Shown piece after piece: positions 6,896-14,680 of a DNA stretch of 18,863 nt; position 1 is the stretch's first letter; each line of letters begins with the position of its first letter. The position numbers were made by a program, and so were the translations under genes. This DNA comes from Bacillota bacterium (lineage in GTDB: Bacteria > Bacillota > Bacilli > Bacillales > Cytobacillaceae): assembly GCA_023389895.1 (NCBI GenBank), contig JAEWDX010000062.1:1-18863 (forward strand), read 5' to 3'. The notes under the pieces were generated by a model. That model did not search any database and had not been told where the DNA came from. It saw only the letters and a program-made list of their open reading frames with translations.

Positions 6896-7411
6896 TTATT
6901 CCCTGTATTTTAGAGTCAATCCTCTTAAGAAATTCCTAGCGAATTTGTCGCCACACTCTTTGTAATTTTTATGGCCTTCTTTCCTTAATAAAGCGCCTAA
7001 CTCCCCTTTTGTGACAAGGATTCCCGCTTTTTCAAATATATCAAGCATATCTTCACTTGTTAGAGATAGGGCGATTTTTACTTTTTTTAACAGGAGATTA
7101 TTAATGTTAGCATTTTTCTTTAAAGATGATTCTGATGCATCAGTCTGTCCTGATTTTGCATCTTGCTTCCCTCTTTTAAAAATAATAAAGCCATTCAAAA
7201 AGGAATCTAACATGTTATTATTGCATTTTATATTCTCATCATTTTCAACTATCTCATTTTCATCATCATAACTGTCATTAGATTTTGTAAGCAGCTTTAG
7301 CACTTCGGCTTTCGTTACTTCCACGCCACCAAGTTTAAATATCTCTACCATGTCAGTATTCTTTATATCTAATGCATATCTTAATCTGATTAATATATCA
7401 TTATTATCCAT
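6896..7411 (-). CDS. DUF1456 family protein (YehS-like)
   Basis: Cytosolic protein of unknown function, 171 aa from the ATG at 7411, which has GGAGG 7 nt upstream; an ATG 15 codons earlier has no such site. It consists of two similar repeats, the family hallmark: ILIRLRYALDIKNTDMVEIF with GVEVTKAEVLKLL (about residues 6-43), and LLLKKVKIALSLTSEDMLDI with GILVTKGELGALL (about 105-142). An acidic, asparagine-rich linker separates them, and KFARNFLRGL is near the C-terminus. It lies 75 bp downstream of the rRNA methyltransferase gene on the same strand and may be cotranscribed with it. No catalytic motif is apparent and I do not assign a reaction. Confidence 0.75.
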   Translation of the reverse strand: MDNNDILIRLRYALDIKNTDMVEIFKLGGVEVTKAEVLKLLTKSNDSYDDENEIVENDENIKCNNNMLDSFLNGFIIFKRGKQDAKSGQTDASESSLKKNANINNLLLKKVKIALSLTSEDMLDIFEKAGILVTKGELGALLRKEGHKNYKECGDKFARNFLRGLTLKYRE

Positions 7412-7486
7412 TGATAAACCTCCTATAACATCGTGTCTTTTGCAAAGCAACCTCATATCAGCGGCTTTCTCACGCCTGCACTGAAA

Positions 7487-8683
7487 TTACGTTAATTTTT
7501 TAATGATTACCACTTTAAGATAATTTCCTTCTTTAAACTGTTTAATCGTTTTGAAATCCTCTGGTAAGCCGAACTCTTCTAAAATTTTATACATCTCACC
7601 TGTTTCCTTAAATGCTCTTTCAATAAATGACTTGAATCTATTCATATTAAAAGTGCTGCAGTTTGTCGATGCGACAATAATTCCATCTCTTTCCGTTATT
7701 TGGATTGCCTGTTCAAGCAAAGTAGGATAGTCTTTTTCTGCACTGAAAGTATGCTTTTTCGAACGTGCAAAGCTTGGCGGATCAAGGATGACCATCCCAA
7801 ACGATAACTGTTTGCGAACTGCATATTTGAAATAATGAAACACGTCTTCAACGATGATGTCTTGGACTTCATAATCGATTCCGTTAACACTGAACCCTTC
7901 AATTGTTTTATTTTTACTGCGATTTGCAAGATCGACGCTTGTTGTTTTTATAGCATCACCTAACGCAGCAGCAACAGAAAATGCCCCTGTATAAGAAAAG
8001 GTATTTAGAACTGTTTTTCCCTTCGAGTATTTATCGCGAATTGCCTTCCTAACATTTCTTTGATCGAGAAAAATACCGACCATTGCTCCATCATTTAAAT
8101 ATACAGGAAAGTTTATTCCATTCTCCTTCACAATCAAAGGGAAATCAGCTTGCTTTCCACATACGAAATCATCATCTTCCACATAAGCACCCTTATCCGC
8201 AATCCGTTTCTTTTCGTATATCCCTTGCACCTCAGTAACACTAAGCAAAGCCTGGATAACATCCTCTTTGAAACAATAAATTCCTTCACTATACCAAGTA
8301 ACTAAATAATAGCCATTGAAAAAATCAATTGTTAGCCCGCCAATACCGTCTCCCTCACCATTAAAAACACGAAATGCAGTTGTATCAGAACTTTCAAACA
8401 AACTCTTTCGGTATTCTATGGCAGTCTTTATTTTCCTCTTGAAAAATGCTTGGTCAAATATCTCTTGCTTATTTCTACTTAAAATCCATCCTCTTCCCTT
8501 ATTTTGCTTGCCATAATATCCTTTTGCGATCATTTGATTTTCCTCATCAACAACCTCGATAATCGCCCCTTCAGCCATTTCAGCAGGTAACTGCTGAATC
8601 ATCTCTTCTGTCACAAGGGGATATCCTGCTTGTATCGTTTTAATAAATTTCGACTTCACTCTTACTCGTACAACATTATTCAT
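7487..8683 (-). CDS. RlmI-like class I SAM-dependent rRNA methyltransferase
   Basis: Predicted 23S rRNA (cytosine-5) methyltransferase of the RlmI/YwbD family, 398 aa, the usual length. An N-terminal PUA-type RNA-binding domain (about 1-75) is followed by the family stretch RVFNGEGDGIGGLTIDFFNG (105-124), the SAM-binding motif NTFSYTGAFS (227-236), DPPSF (301-305) and STNCS (339-343), whose Cys342 lies where the family carries its cysteine. The ATG has a weak GGGTG ribosome site 6 nt upstream. In Escherichia coli RlmI methylates C1962; the same site here is an inference. It appears complete, and its 5' side carries the structured DNA described at 8752-8805. Confidence 0.85.
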   Translation of the reverse strand: MNNVVRVRVKSKFIKTIQAGYPLVTEEMIQQLPAEMAEGAIIEVVDEENQMIAKGYYGKQNKGRGWILSRNKQEIFDQAFFKRKIKTAIEYRKSLFESSDTTAFRVFNGEGDGIGGLTIDFFNGYYLVTWYSEGIYCFKEDVIQALLSVTEVQGIYEKKRIADKGAYVEDDDFVCGKQADFPLIVKENGINFPVYLNDGAMVGIFLDQRNVRKAIRDKYSKGKTVLNTFSYTGAFSVAAALGDAIKTTSVDLANRSKNKTIEGFSVNGIDYEVQDIIVEDVFHYFKYAVRKQLSFGMVILDPPSFARSKKHTFSAEKDYPTLLEQAIQITERDGIIVASTNCSTFNMNRFKSFIERAFKETGEMYKILEEFGLPEDFKTIKQFKEGNYLKVVIIKKLT

Positions 8684-8751
8684 ATTTTCACCCGATCAGC
8701 TTAGACTTTTTTTATATAAAAGCTTTATAGTCCATATTATTGAACTATGAA

Positions 8752-8805
8752 AATCCTGAGGGAGCACGTTCAAAAGAAAGCAATTCAAAACGTGCTAATA
8801 GGATT
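8752..8805. other. Nested inverted repeat, possible structured RNA or small palindromic element
   Basis: Outer arms AATCCT (8752-8757) and AGGATT (8800-8805) enclose inner arms AGCACGTT (8763-8770) and AACGTGCT (8789-8796), both pairs perfect, with a 5/3 internal loop and an 18-nt terminal loop. No T-run follows on either strand, so it is not a standard terminator. It lies in the 257-bp space between divergent rlmI-like and ArsR-like genes. Confidence 0.5.
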
Positions 8806-8872
8806 ACTCGCATACATCACAAATATTTTTTCAATAAAAGATAACAGAGCCTATACAAAGTCTAACATTTAC

Positions 8873-8910
8873 GCTGACATATACAAAATTAAAATGAGAA
8901 GTGCTGACAT
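8873..8910 (+). promoter_or_regulatory. Direct repeat GCTGACAT, possible operator
   Basis: GCTGACAT occurs at 8873-8880 and 8903-8910, 30 bp apart (about three helical turns), 30-70 bp before the ArsR-type gene. It may be a binding site for that regulator; this rests only on repeat and position. Confidence 0.3.
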
Positions 8911-8940
8911 TTCATTGTACATGTAACAAATTTATTATAT

Positions 8941-9276
8941 ATGAAAGATATTTTATCTGGTAATGTGCTGTTAAAGACTTTGGAGGCATTATCTAATCCT
9001 TATCAAATGAAAATCATTGGCATTCTTCATCAAGAGAGACAGTATGTTAGTCAGTTAGCTAGAACGCTGTGGATTAGTAGACCATTGCTATATTTACACC
9101 TACAAAAGCTTGAGGAGCACGAAATATCTGAATCAGGTAAAGTAATGAAGTATTACGAGCTTAATCCATTTTCCATCACAATTGATGCAAAGTTGATTTC
9201 TGAGGCGGCAAATACTCTTACTTTGAAAAATAAAAAAGAGAAGAAAAACAATCGTTTTTTCTCCCCCTGCTTATGA
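8941..9276 (+). CDS. ArsR-type winged-helix regulator, probably decaying
   Basis: Small DNA-binding protein of 111 aa. The fold is recognisable: LLKTLEALSNPYQMKIIGIL (9-28), the helix-turn-helix YVSQLARTLWISRPLLYLHL (35-54), then KVMKYYELNPFSI (63-75) and a lysine-rich end. Three oddities suggest decay. The turn position normally Gly in this group is Trp (LWIS). The stretch between LEEH and ESGK looks about 7 residues short, at the start of the wing. The ATG has no ribosome site, with only AT-rich sequence before it. A leaderless mRNA from TATTAT-like sequence at 8932-8940 is possible. It converges with phoU. Whether it still binds DNA is uncertain. Confidence 0.6.
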   Translation: MKDILSGNVLLKTLEALSNPYQMKIIGILHQERQYVSQLARTLWISRPLLYLHLQKLEEHEISESGKVMKYYELNPFSITIDAKLISEAANTLTLKNKKEKKNNRFFSPCL

Positions 9277-9315
9277 TTTAAGTTTCTAGCAAATTCTTCA
9301 CAAATCAGATTAACT

Positions 9316-9975
9316 TTATGCATTGAAATCATATATTTTTCCTTTAATCAAATACGCTGAGCTTTCAGCGATATTTGTTATATGGTCTGCTGTTCTTTCA
9401 AGATAACGATTGACAAATAATAATTGTACAAGCTGATTTGTTTCTTCTGGGTGGTCACTTAGATAAGTAGTAAGTTTTTTATAGGTTTCACCATGATACT
9501 TATCAACTTCATCCTCTAATCCACTAACCTCTTTAGCAAGAACAATGTTTTCCTCGATAAAAGATTGTAGTGCTTTTTGTAACATATGAATAGATACTTC
9601 TTTCATCTGCTCTAGATTGGTAATAGGCAATAAGGAATTTGTTTTCCCAATCTTGATTGTTGCTTTAGCCATATTTACCGCAAAATCCGCAATACGTTCA
9701 ATTTCAGATGAGATCTTAAGTACACCAATCATTACACGTAAATCTCTTGCAACAGGCTGTTCTTTTGCCATTAACCATATGACAATCTGATTAATTTCCA
9801 TTTCAAGATTATCAATATCTGTATCTTCATCAATCACTTTTAAAGCTATCTCTACATCTTGCGTTTTCAAGGCATCAAAAGCTTTTTCTAAGGAAACAAT
9901 TGAGAGTTCTCCCATTTCGGAGATTTTTCTTTTTATTTCCGCTAAATTATTCTCAAAGTTCTCACGAATAACCAT
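9316..9975 (-). CDS. phoU: Phosphate signalling protein PhoU
   Basis: Cytosolic, peripherally associated regulator that in many bacteria links the Pst transporter to phosphate control and persistence. The start is the ATG at 9975 (MVIRENFENNLAEIKRKISE), with GGAGG 6 nt upstream; the longer frame to 9996 lacks a site. That gives 219 aa, the standard length. The two repeated three-helix PhoU units are visible, each with the metal-binding type motif: KISSEIERIADFAVNMA in the first and NRYLERTADHITNIAE in the second (E/D-xxxD patterns). It is the last gene of the pst unit, 13 bp after pstB, so it is cotranscribed and controlled by the Pho box upstream of pstS. Confidence 0.92.
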   Translation of the reverse strand: MVIRENFENNLAEIKRKISEMGELSIVSLEKAFDALKTQDVEIALKVIDEDTDIDNLEMEINQIVIWLMAKEQPVARDLRVMIGVLKISSEIERIADFAVNMAKATIKIGKTNSLLPITNLEQMKEVSIHMLQKALQSFIEENIVLAKEVSGLEDEVDKYHGETYKKLTTYLSDHPEETNQLVQLLFVNRYLERTADHITNIAESSAYLIKGKIYDFNA

Positions 9976-9988
9976 TTGTTTCCTCCTA

Positions 9989-10822
9989 TTATCCAAATCG
10001 CCCTGTTACATAATCTTCTGTTCTCTGATCGATTGGCGTAGAAAAAATCTTATCTGTATCATCGTATTCAATTACTTCTCCATTTAAGAAAAACGCTGTT
10101 TTATCAGAGATTCGTGCAGCTTGTTGCATGTTATGAGTAACGATGACAATTGTATAATCTTTCTTCATATTTGAGATTAATTCTTCTACTTTTAACGTTG
10201 ATATTGGATCTAGGGCTGAAGTAGGCTCGTCCATTAAAATCACTTCTGGTTTCATCGCAATCGCACGTGCAATACAAACACGTTGTTGCTGACCGCCTGA
10301 CAAACCTAGTGCTGATGTTTTAAGACGGTCTTTTACTTCGTCCCAAATCGCTGCATCACGCAAACTCTCTTCCACAATTTTATTTAATTCTTTTTTATTT
10401 TTAATGCCTTGCATTCTTGGACCATAGGCAACATTGTCATAAATACTCATTGGGAATAAATTTGATTTTTGAAATACCATTCCCACTTTTGTACGTAATT
10501 TGATTACATCATTCGTTTTATAAATATTCTCATTATCGATTTCAATATCACCATTAATTTTTACACCATCAATTAAATCATTCATACGATTTAAAGTTCG
10601 TAAAAAAGTCGATTTACCACAACCTGAAGGGCCAATTAAAGCAGTTACCTCTTTTTCATAAATATCAAGATATACTCCGAACAGTGCTTGTTTCTCGCCA
10701 TAAAATAAATTTAAATCTTTCACACTAATTTTCGTTGTACCTTCTTCTCTTTGAGAAAATATCTTCCCTGTTTGATTTTGTTTAATCGCTATCTCGCTAC
10801 GTTCCATTACTGATGTGCTCAT
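9989..10822 (-). CDS. pstB: Phosphate ABC transporter ATP-binding protein PstB
   Basis: ATPase that powers high-affinity phosphate uptake through PstC/PstA. Started at the ATG at 10822, because GGAG lies 8 nt before it and is too close to the ATG at 10828. It has 277 aa. Motifs are Walker A GPSGCGKST (64-72), Q-loop VGMVFQKSNLFPMSIYDNVA (113-132), signature LSGGQQQR (174-181), Walker B VILMDEP (194-200) and the switch His in VTHN (His230). A roughly 30-residue extension precedes the ATPase core, longer than in Escherichia coli but usual in Bacillus. It lies 15 bp downstream of pstA. A single pstB is present here, unlike the pstBA/pstBB pair of Bacillus subtilis. Confidence 0.95.
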   Translation of the reverse strand: MSTSVMERSEIAIKQNQTGKIFSQREEGTTKISVKDLNLFYGEKQALFGVYLDIYEKEVTALIGPSGCGKSTFLRTLNRMNDLIDGVKINGDIEIDNENIYKTNDVIKLRTKVGMVFQKSNLFPMSIYDNVAYGPRMQGIKNKKELNKIVEESLRDAAIWDEVKDRLKTSALGLSGGQQQRVCIARAIAMKPEVILMDEPTSALDPISTLKVEELISNMKKDYTIVIVTHNMQQAARISDKTAFFLNGEVIEYDDTDKIFSTPIDQRTEDYVTGRFG

Positions 10823-10837
10823 AAACATTCTCCTTAT

Positions 10838-11662
10838 TTATCGGTCTGCTTTGTTTAATTTTTTTGATATAAATGTTGCTGAAAGATTGATAGCCAGAAT
10901 AATCATTATTAGGACGATGCCAACTGCAGCAGCCAGTTCAATGTCCCCAGCCTCTTGTGTTACTAAGTAGGAATGGACAGTTAAAGTTCTGGCTGATGAA
11001 AAAATACTCTCTGGCATAGAAGCTACTGTTCCTGCAGTTAAAAATATGGCAGCTGATTCACCAACAATTCGTCCAACAGAGAGAATGATCCCAGATAATA
11101 TTCCTGGCATTGCACTAGGTAAAATCACCTTATATAACGTTTGTAACTTTGTTGTTCCAAGCGCTAATGAACCTTCACGATATGATCTTGGGACTGTTTT
11201 TAAGGCTTCTTCTGTTGTTCGTATAATAACAGGCAAAACGATAATCGTTAATGTTAATGAAGCAGCTAAAATGGACAAACCTAATTTTAATGTTGTTACA
11301 AAGAATACTGCACCAAACAAACCATAAATAATCGAGGGAATTCCTGTTAAACTTTCTGTTGCAAAGCGGATGATTTTTACTAATCCTCCCTGTTTAGCAT
11401 ATTCTTGTAAATAAACAGCCGCTAATATCCCGATTGGTATGGCAATGATTAATGAAATAACAATTGTGTAAATAGTTGTTACAATCATTGGCCAAATACC
11501 CCCACCTCCAGTTGGTGAATAATCGCCAAAGATGAAATCGAAGCTAATCAAATGAATCCCTTTATAAAAGATAAATCCAACAATCATTACGAGGACAGCA
11601 ACGGAAAGAAGAGCTGAAAGCCATAAAAGTCCACGTAACAAGTTATCTTTGAATGCTCTCAC
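10838..11662 (-). CDS. pstA: Phosphate ABC transporter permease PstA
   Basis: One of the two membrane subunits of the phosphate importer. I place the start at GTG 11662, one base after the pstC stop codon, with AAGGGCGG about 8 nt upstream. The GTG seven codons earlier overlaps pstC and has no site. This gives 274 aa. Six hydrophobic segments are present. The cytoplasmic EAA loop reads EEALKTVPRSYREGSLALGT with TLYKVILPSA, typical of PstA. The short D-rich extracytoplasmic part near FDFIFGDYSPTGGGGIWPMI is also family-like. Translation is probably coupled to pstC. It pairs with PstC to form the membrane channel. Confidence 0.93.
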   Translation of the reverse strand: MRAFKDNLLRGLLWLSALLSVAVLVMIVGFIFYKGIHLISFDFIFGDYSPTGGGGIWPMIVTTIYTIVISLIIAIPIGILAAVYLQEYAKQGGLVKIIRFATESLTGIPSIIYGLFGAVFFVTTLKLGLSILAASLTLTIIVLPVIIRTTEEALKTVPRSYREGSLALGTTKLQTLYKVILPSAMPGILSGIILSVGRIVGESAAIFLTAGTVASMPESIFSSARTLTVHSYLVTQEAGDIELAAAVGIVLIMIILAINLSATFISKKLNKADR

Positions 11663-11663
11663 C

Positions 11664-12572
11664 TTAGTTACCGCCCTTCGCACTAATTTTTGCTAATACA
11701 AAATTCAAAATTAATATAAATGAGAATAAAACAATTCCTGTTGCAAACAGCATTTCTTGATGCGTGCCAGCTGCATATCCCATTTCTAACGCAATATTTG
11801 TCGTAAGTGGACGAACACTATCAGTCAGGCTCGTTGGTACGATTAAACTATTACCAGCCACTAATATAACAGCCATCGTTTCGCCAATTGCTCGGCCCAA
11901 CCCTAATACGATTGCCGTCATAATCCCTGATTTAGCTGCTGGTACAACGACTTTGAAAATGGTTCCAATCTGTGACACTCCAAGAGCTAGTGAGCCTTCG
12001 CGATATGTGTTTGGCACAGCACGAATCGCTGTCTCTGCTACTGTCACAATGGTTGGTAACATCATGATTGCTAGGACTAGAATAACCGCTAATAAGCTTT
12101 GTCCTTTCACTAAGCCTATAGAATTTTGTAAAAAAGGAACGATGATCGCCAGTCCAAAAACACCATATAAAACAGATGGAATACCCGCTAACAGCTGAAT
12201 TGCAGGTGAAATTATTTTGGCTATTTTTTTTGAGGCTATTTCTGCTAAGAATACCGCTGTAAATAACCCGATAGGAACCCCGATTATTAATGCCCCAATA
12301 GTTGCAAAAATGGATGCAACAATCATTGGGAATATGCCGAATTTTTCTTCACTTGGTACCCAATCCGTACCAAAAATAAAGTCTATAAGGCTATAGCCCT
12401 CGGCCACAAATGGATGTGAGCCTTTATAAAAAACAAATCCAATAATTAATAATAATGAAATGACTGAGAGAAGTGCACAAACCAAGAACATTCTTGCTGA
12501 TACCTTTTCTAACATATACTTCCTTTTATTCGCTTTGCCGATTTCTACATTGTGCTTTGTTGGGATAGACAC
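11664..12572 (-). CDS. pstC: Phosphate ABC transporter permease PstC
   Basis: Membrane partner of PstA. I choose the GTG at 12572, which has GGAGG 8 nt upstream, over a TTG at 12587 that overlaps the ribosome site; this gives 302 aa. After a 25-residue cytoplasmic tail come six membrane segments. FIFGTDWVPSEEKFGIFPMI near 65-84 is the characteristic PstC loop after segment 1. The EAA loop AETAIRAVPNTYREGSLALG with VVVPAA contacts PstB. RAIGETMAV lies in the substrate path typical of phosphate permeases. It lies 62 bp downstream of pstS in the same operon, and the short spacer has no obvious terminator. Confidence 0.93.
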   Translation of the reverse strand: MSIPTKHNVEIGKANKRKYMLEKVSARMFLVCALLSVISLLLIIGFVFYKGSHPFVAEGYSLIDFIFGTDWVPSEEKFGIFPMIVASIFATIGALIIGVPIGLFTAVFLAEIASKKIAKIISPAIQLLAGIPSVLYGVFGLAIIVPFLQNSIGLVKGQSLLAVILVLAIMMLPTIVTVAETAIRAVPNTYREGSLALGVSQIGTIFKVVVPAAKSGIMTAIVLGLGRAIGETMAVILVAGNSLIVPTSLTDSVRPLTTNIALEMGYAAGTHQEMLFATGIVLFSFILILNFVLAKISAKGGN

Positions 12573-12634
12573 TCTGTATTCCTCCAAGTTTACTTTTAAA
12601 AATTATGTTAATGTCTTCCATGTTAAAAAATTAT

Positions 12635-13477
12635 TTACTTTAGAGGGATTGCCCCTGCCTCTGCTGCAATAAGTTGGCCAGCTTCACTTAAGATAAAATC
12701 AATAAATTGTTGGCCAGCTTCCGTTAGATTCCCATCCTTGTATACAAACAAGAATGGTCGTGCCAAACTGTATTTTTGTTGAAGAACATTTTCTGCAGTA
12801 GCCTCTACACCATCAATATCGATTGTTGAAATCGAGTCATCAATATATTCAAATGAAATAAAGCCAACTGCATGTTTATTATTCGCAACGGTTGTTTTAA
12901 TATTTCCGTTACCACTTGCGATAATGGCGTTCCTTATTAATTCACCAGAGCGATAGCCAACAATTTCTTGGAACGCATCGCGCGAACCTGAGCCATCCTC
13001 ACGAGAGACAACGACTATTTCCAGGTCCTCACCACCCAGTTCACTCCAGTTCGTGACTTCACCAGTAAAAATCTGTTTTATTTGATCAATCGTAAGATTT
13101 TTTACTTTGTTACTTGGATGGGTCACTACTACAATTCCATCATAAGCAATAACTACTTCATTCAACCCATTCGCTTTTTCTTCTTCTTTCAAATCCCGAG
13201 AAGTCATACCGATTTCCGACACACCATTGATTGCGTTTGTAATACCGGCAGAAGAACCAATTTGATTTATTTCAATATTCGCATTATCCTTCTCTTTATA
13301 TTTTACTGCTAACTTTTCAGCAAGCGGCCCAACAGATGTAGATCCTGAAATAGCTATTGTAGAACTTCTGTCATTTGACGCTTGTGTATTAGTATCACTA
13401 TTACTAGTACATGCCGATAATACAGCTAGTAAAGATAGCACCAATAATCCCGTTTTTATTTTTTTAAAAATGATCAT
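12635..13477 (-). CDS. pstS: Phosphate-binding lipoprotein PstS
   Basis: Cell-surface lipoprotein that captures phosphate and delivers it to PstC/PstA. It has 280 aa from an ATG with GGAGG 6 nt upstream. A lipoprotein signal peptide covers residues 1-22, with lipobox LSAC and the lipid-attachment Cys23. Phosphate-binding loops are seen as ISGSTSVGPLAEKL (43-56), SRDLKEEE and SREDGSGSRDAF (about 160-171). The C-terminal LSEAGQ motif is typical. The protein is slightly shorter than the 300-aa Bacillus subtilis homologue, within the family range. It is the first gene of the pst operon and is directly preceded by the Pho box. Confidence 0.95.
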   Translation of the reverse strand: MIIFKKIKTGLLVLSLLAVLSACTSNSDTNTQASNDRSSTIAISGSTSVGPLAEKLAVKYKEKDNANIEINQIGSSAGITNAINGVSEIGMTSRDLKEEEKANGLNEVVIAYDGIVVVTHPSNKVKNLTIDQIKQIFTGEVTNWSELGGEDLEIVVVSREDGSGSRDAFQEIVGYRSGELIRNAIIASGNGNIKTTVANNKHAVGFISFEYIDDSISTIDIDGVEATAENVLQQKYSLARPFLFVYKDGNLTEAGQQFIDFILSEAGQLIAAEAGAIPLK

Positions 13478-13548
13478 TTATTACCTCCGAGATAATAATG
13501 TTCGCGATTTTTTGTCGTATATTGTCATCTAATAGAATAAATGTGCAG

Positions 13549-13627
13549 TGTAAATTTTCTTTGTTAACTTTGTAAAGGTTTTGTAAATTTTATTAAAAAC
13601 AAGATATTTCGTGTTAATTTATGTTAA
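13549..13627 (-). promoter_or_regulatory. PhoP-type box upstream of pstS
   Basis: Read on the minus strand, TTTACA or TTAACA hexamers occur at 13622-13627, 13612-13617, 13582-13587, 13571-13576, 13562-13567 and 13549-13554. The best adjacent pair is TTTACA-N5-TTTACA (11-bp period). This matches the known Bacillus PhoP pattern of TT(A/T/C)ACA repeats about 11 bp apart and predicts induction by phosphate starvation. The pstS start is about 70 bp further on. Confidence 0.7.
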
Positions 13628-13890
13628 TAAGAAGAAAATAAGGATATTGAGGATAGTTAGTACATGATGTGGTTACATTTATTTCACAATTACAGGATGT
13701 GCTAGTAAAAATGTTGCGACAGGAGGTCGCGTACTTAGTCTGCCTTCATCCCCCACTGATTGTTAGTCACGCTGAGCTTGATTGACTTTTCTAAGGGCAG
13801 AAGCAAATTTTCTATCTTTACCAATTATCTAATTAGGATTCCCAAAGGATTCTTATTCATCCGTGAGGCTCATCCAGTTAATTCTAGCAC
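13628..13890. other. Intergenic repeat-like DNA
   Basis: No gene seen. It contains a small hairpin GCGAC/GTCGC (13715-13730 region) and the 13-mer CCCCCACTGATTG (13750-13762), whose exact reverse complement is at 14693-14705. AGGAGG...CTTAGTC near 13720-13738 is echoed in the same orientation near 14805-14825. Confidence 0.45.
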
Positions 13891-13896
13891 TATAAA

Positions 13897-13954
13897 AAAG
13901 GTGCCAGACCCCCACAGTATTAAAGAATTACTGCACTAGAGCCTGACACCTTAT
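13897..13954. repeat. Inverted-repeat element, family B copy 1
   Basis: AAGGTGCCAGAC and GCCTGACACCTT form imperfect 12-bp arms (10 of 12 pairs). The interior AAAGAATTACTGCACTAGAG is similar to the interior of the element at 14615-14680. No coding capacity; a REP/MITE-type unit is likely. Confidence 0.5.
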
Positions 13955-13991
13955 TTTGAAGTTTTCATTACTTAAGTGATTTTAATAGGTC

Positions 13992-14328
13992 TTAGGTGGT
14001 CATACCAAGACCTTTCCTGTACTGTTCCTTACTTTCTTTAAACATCAATTCAAGGAACACATCCTCTTTCAGCCATTTGGCCACTGCTAAGTCCCTACTT
14101 GAAGCAATCGGAGGCAATTGTTTGAAGTCACCGCAAATAATGACTCGCTTTCCCAAGGCTGCCGCAAAAACTGCCTGTGGTACATAAGCCATACTTGCTT
14201 CATCGAGGATTATGATGTCATAATCCGGTTCATAAATAGCACTGTCACTAACCGCCTTTGCCAGCGTCGTGCCAACATTGACCCTTGGTCCTTCTGGAAC
14301 CGGAAAAACGTATCTACCTTTAACTTAA
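13992..14328. pseudogene. Scrambled relic of an SF1 helicase
   Basis: Two pieces of a relative of the helicase at 3612-5831, joined in opposite orientations. On the minus strand (about 14276 down to 14045) the reading is VGTTLAKAVSDSAIYEPDYD, then IIILDEASMAYVPQAVFAAA, then LGKRVIICGDFKQLPPIASS, equal to residues 308-380 of the intact protein. After DVF it diverges into an unrelated tail that ends at 13992. On the plus strand at 14287-14328, GPSGTGKTYLPLT followed by a stop matches the Walker A region (163-175). In a functional gene Walker A would lie upstream on the same strand. Differences from the intact gene are largely synonymous, so this derives from an older paralogue rather than a recent copy. 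Confidence 0.75.
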
Positions 14329-14409
14329 GTGAAGCTGCAAATCTTTAGGATATACCAGGTGTTTTTGTAAATAATATAATTGTTAAACCATAAATTGAGG
14401 AGGACTTGT

Positions 14410-14574
14410 ATGCAACAGAATCAACAAGCTAAAGAGAATTTGGGTTCCGTCTCTACTATGAAATCAGGATATACTGGAACTGATGCACAAAAAGTAAAAC
14501 AAGAAATTAGAAAAGATGTAAGCGAGGGACAAGGTGCTATGACTTCCCGGGAAGCAGGAGCAATGCGCGATTAA
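14410..14574 (+). CDS. Small gamma-SASP-like protein
   Basis: A 54-aa hydrophilic protein. The start is the ATG at 14410, with GAGGAGG 6 nt upstream; an ATG ten codons earlier has no site. Residues 1-20 are Gln/Ser/Gly-rich. The centre, TGTDAQKVKQEIRKDVSEGQ, recalls the TDAQ-V(K/R)Q pattern of gamma-type small acid-soluble spore proteins, and the end GAMTSREAGAMRD recalls the TSRE-G motif of other spore proteins. A role as a spore core protein is therefore plausible, but the match is short and I do not assign a gene name. TATAAT at 14375-14380 could be a -10 box, although no clear sigma-G promoter is visible. It sits between the helicase relic and a repeat element, but its own frame is intact. 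Confidence 0.5.
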   Translation: MQQNQQAKENLGSVSTMKSGYTGTDAQKVKQEIRKDVSEGQGAMTSREAGAMRD

Positions 14575-14614
14575 AAAACCATTCTATTGAGTGGCTTCAA
14601 AACAAAAAAATCTG

Positions 14615-14680
14615 TCCCCAGTCTATCAAAGCATTACCGCACCAGGGGTCATGCACCTTAACATCGAATACGACTGGGGA
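14615..14680. repeat. Inverted-repeat element, family B copy 2
   Basis: TCCCCAGTC (14615-14623) and GACTGGGGA (14672-14680) are perfect 9-bp arms. The interior AAAGCATTACCGCACCAGGG is similar to that of the element at 13897-13954. The surrounding 14681-14892 has no gene; it holds the 13-mer inverted partner (14693-14705) and an AGGACG/CGTCCT hairpin near 14808-14834. Confidence 0.55.

Noticed and set aside
9236..9263. GAGAAGAAAAAC/GTTTTTTCTC near the convergent end of the ArsR-type gene and phoU
   Set aside because: A/T-dominated, imperfect pairing inside the coding end; could arise from the lysine-rich tail alone.
11764..12198. A 144-codon plus-strand frame opposite pstC
   Set aside because: It is the antisense of a clearly conserved permease, with no ribosome site and no family resemblance.
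14572..14592. Short hairpin CCACTC/GAATGG followed by T6 on the minus strand
   Set aside because: The stem is only 6 bp with a wobble pair and overlaps the end of the small spore-like gene; too weak to call as the exonuclease terminator.
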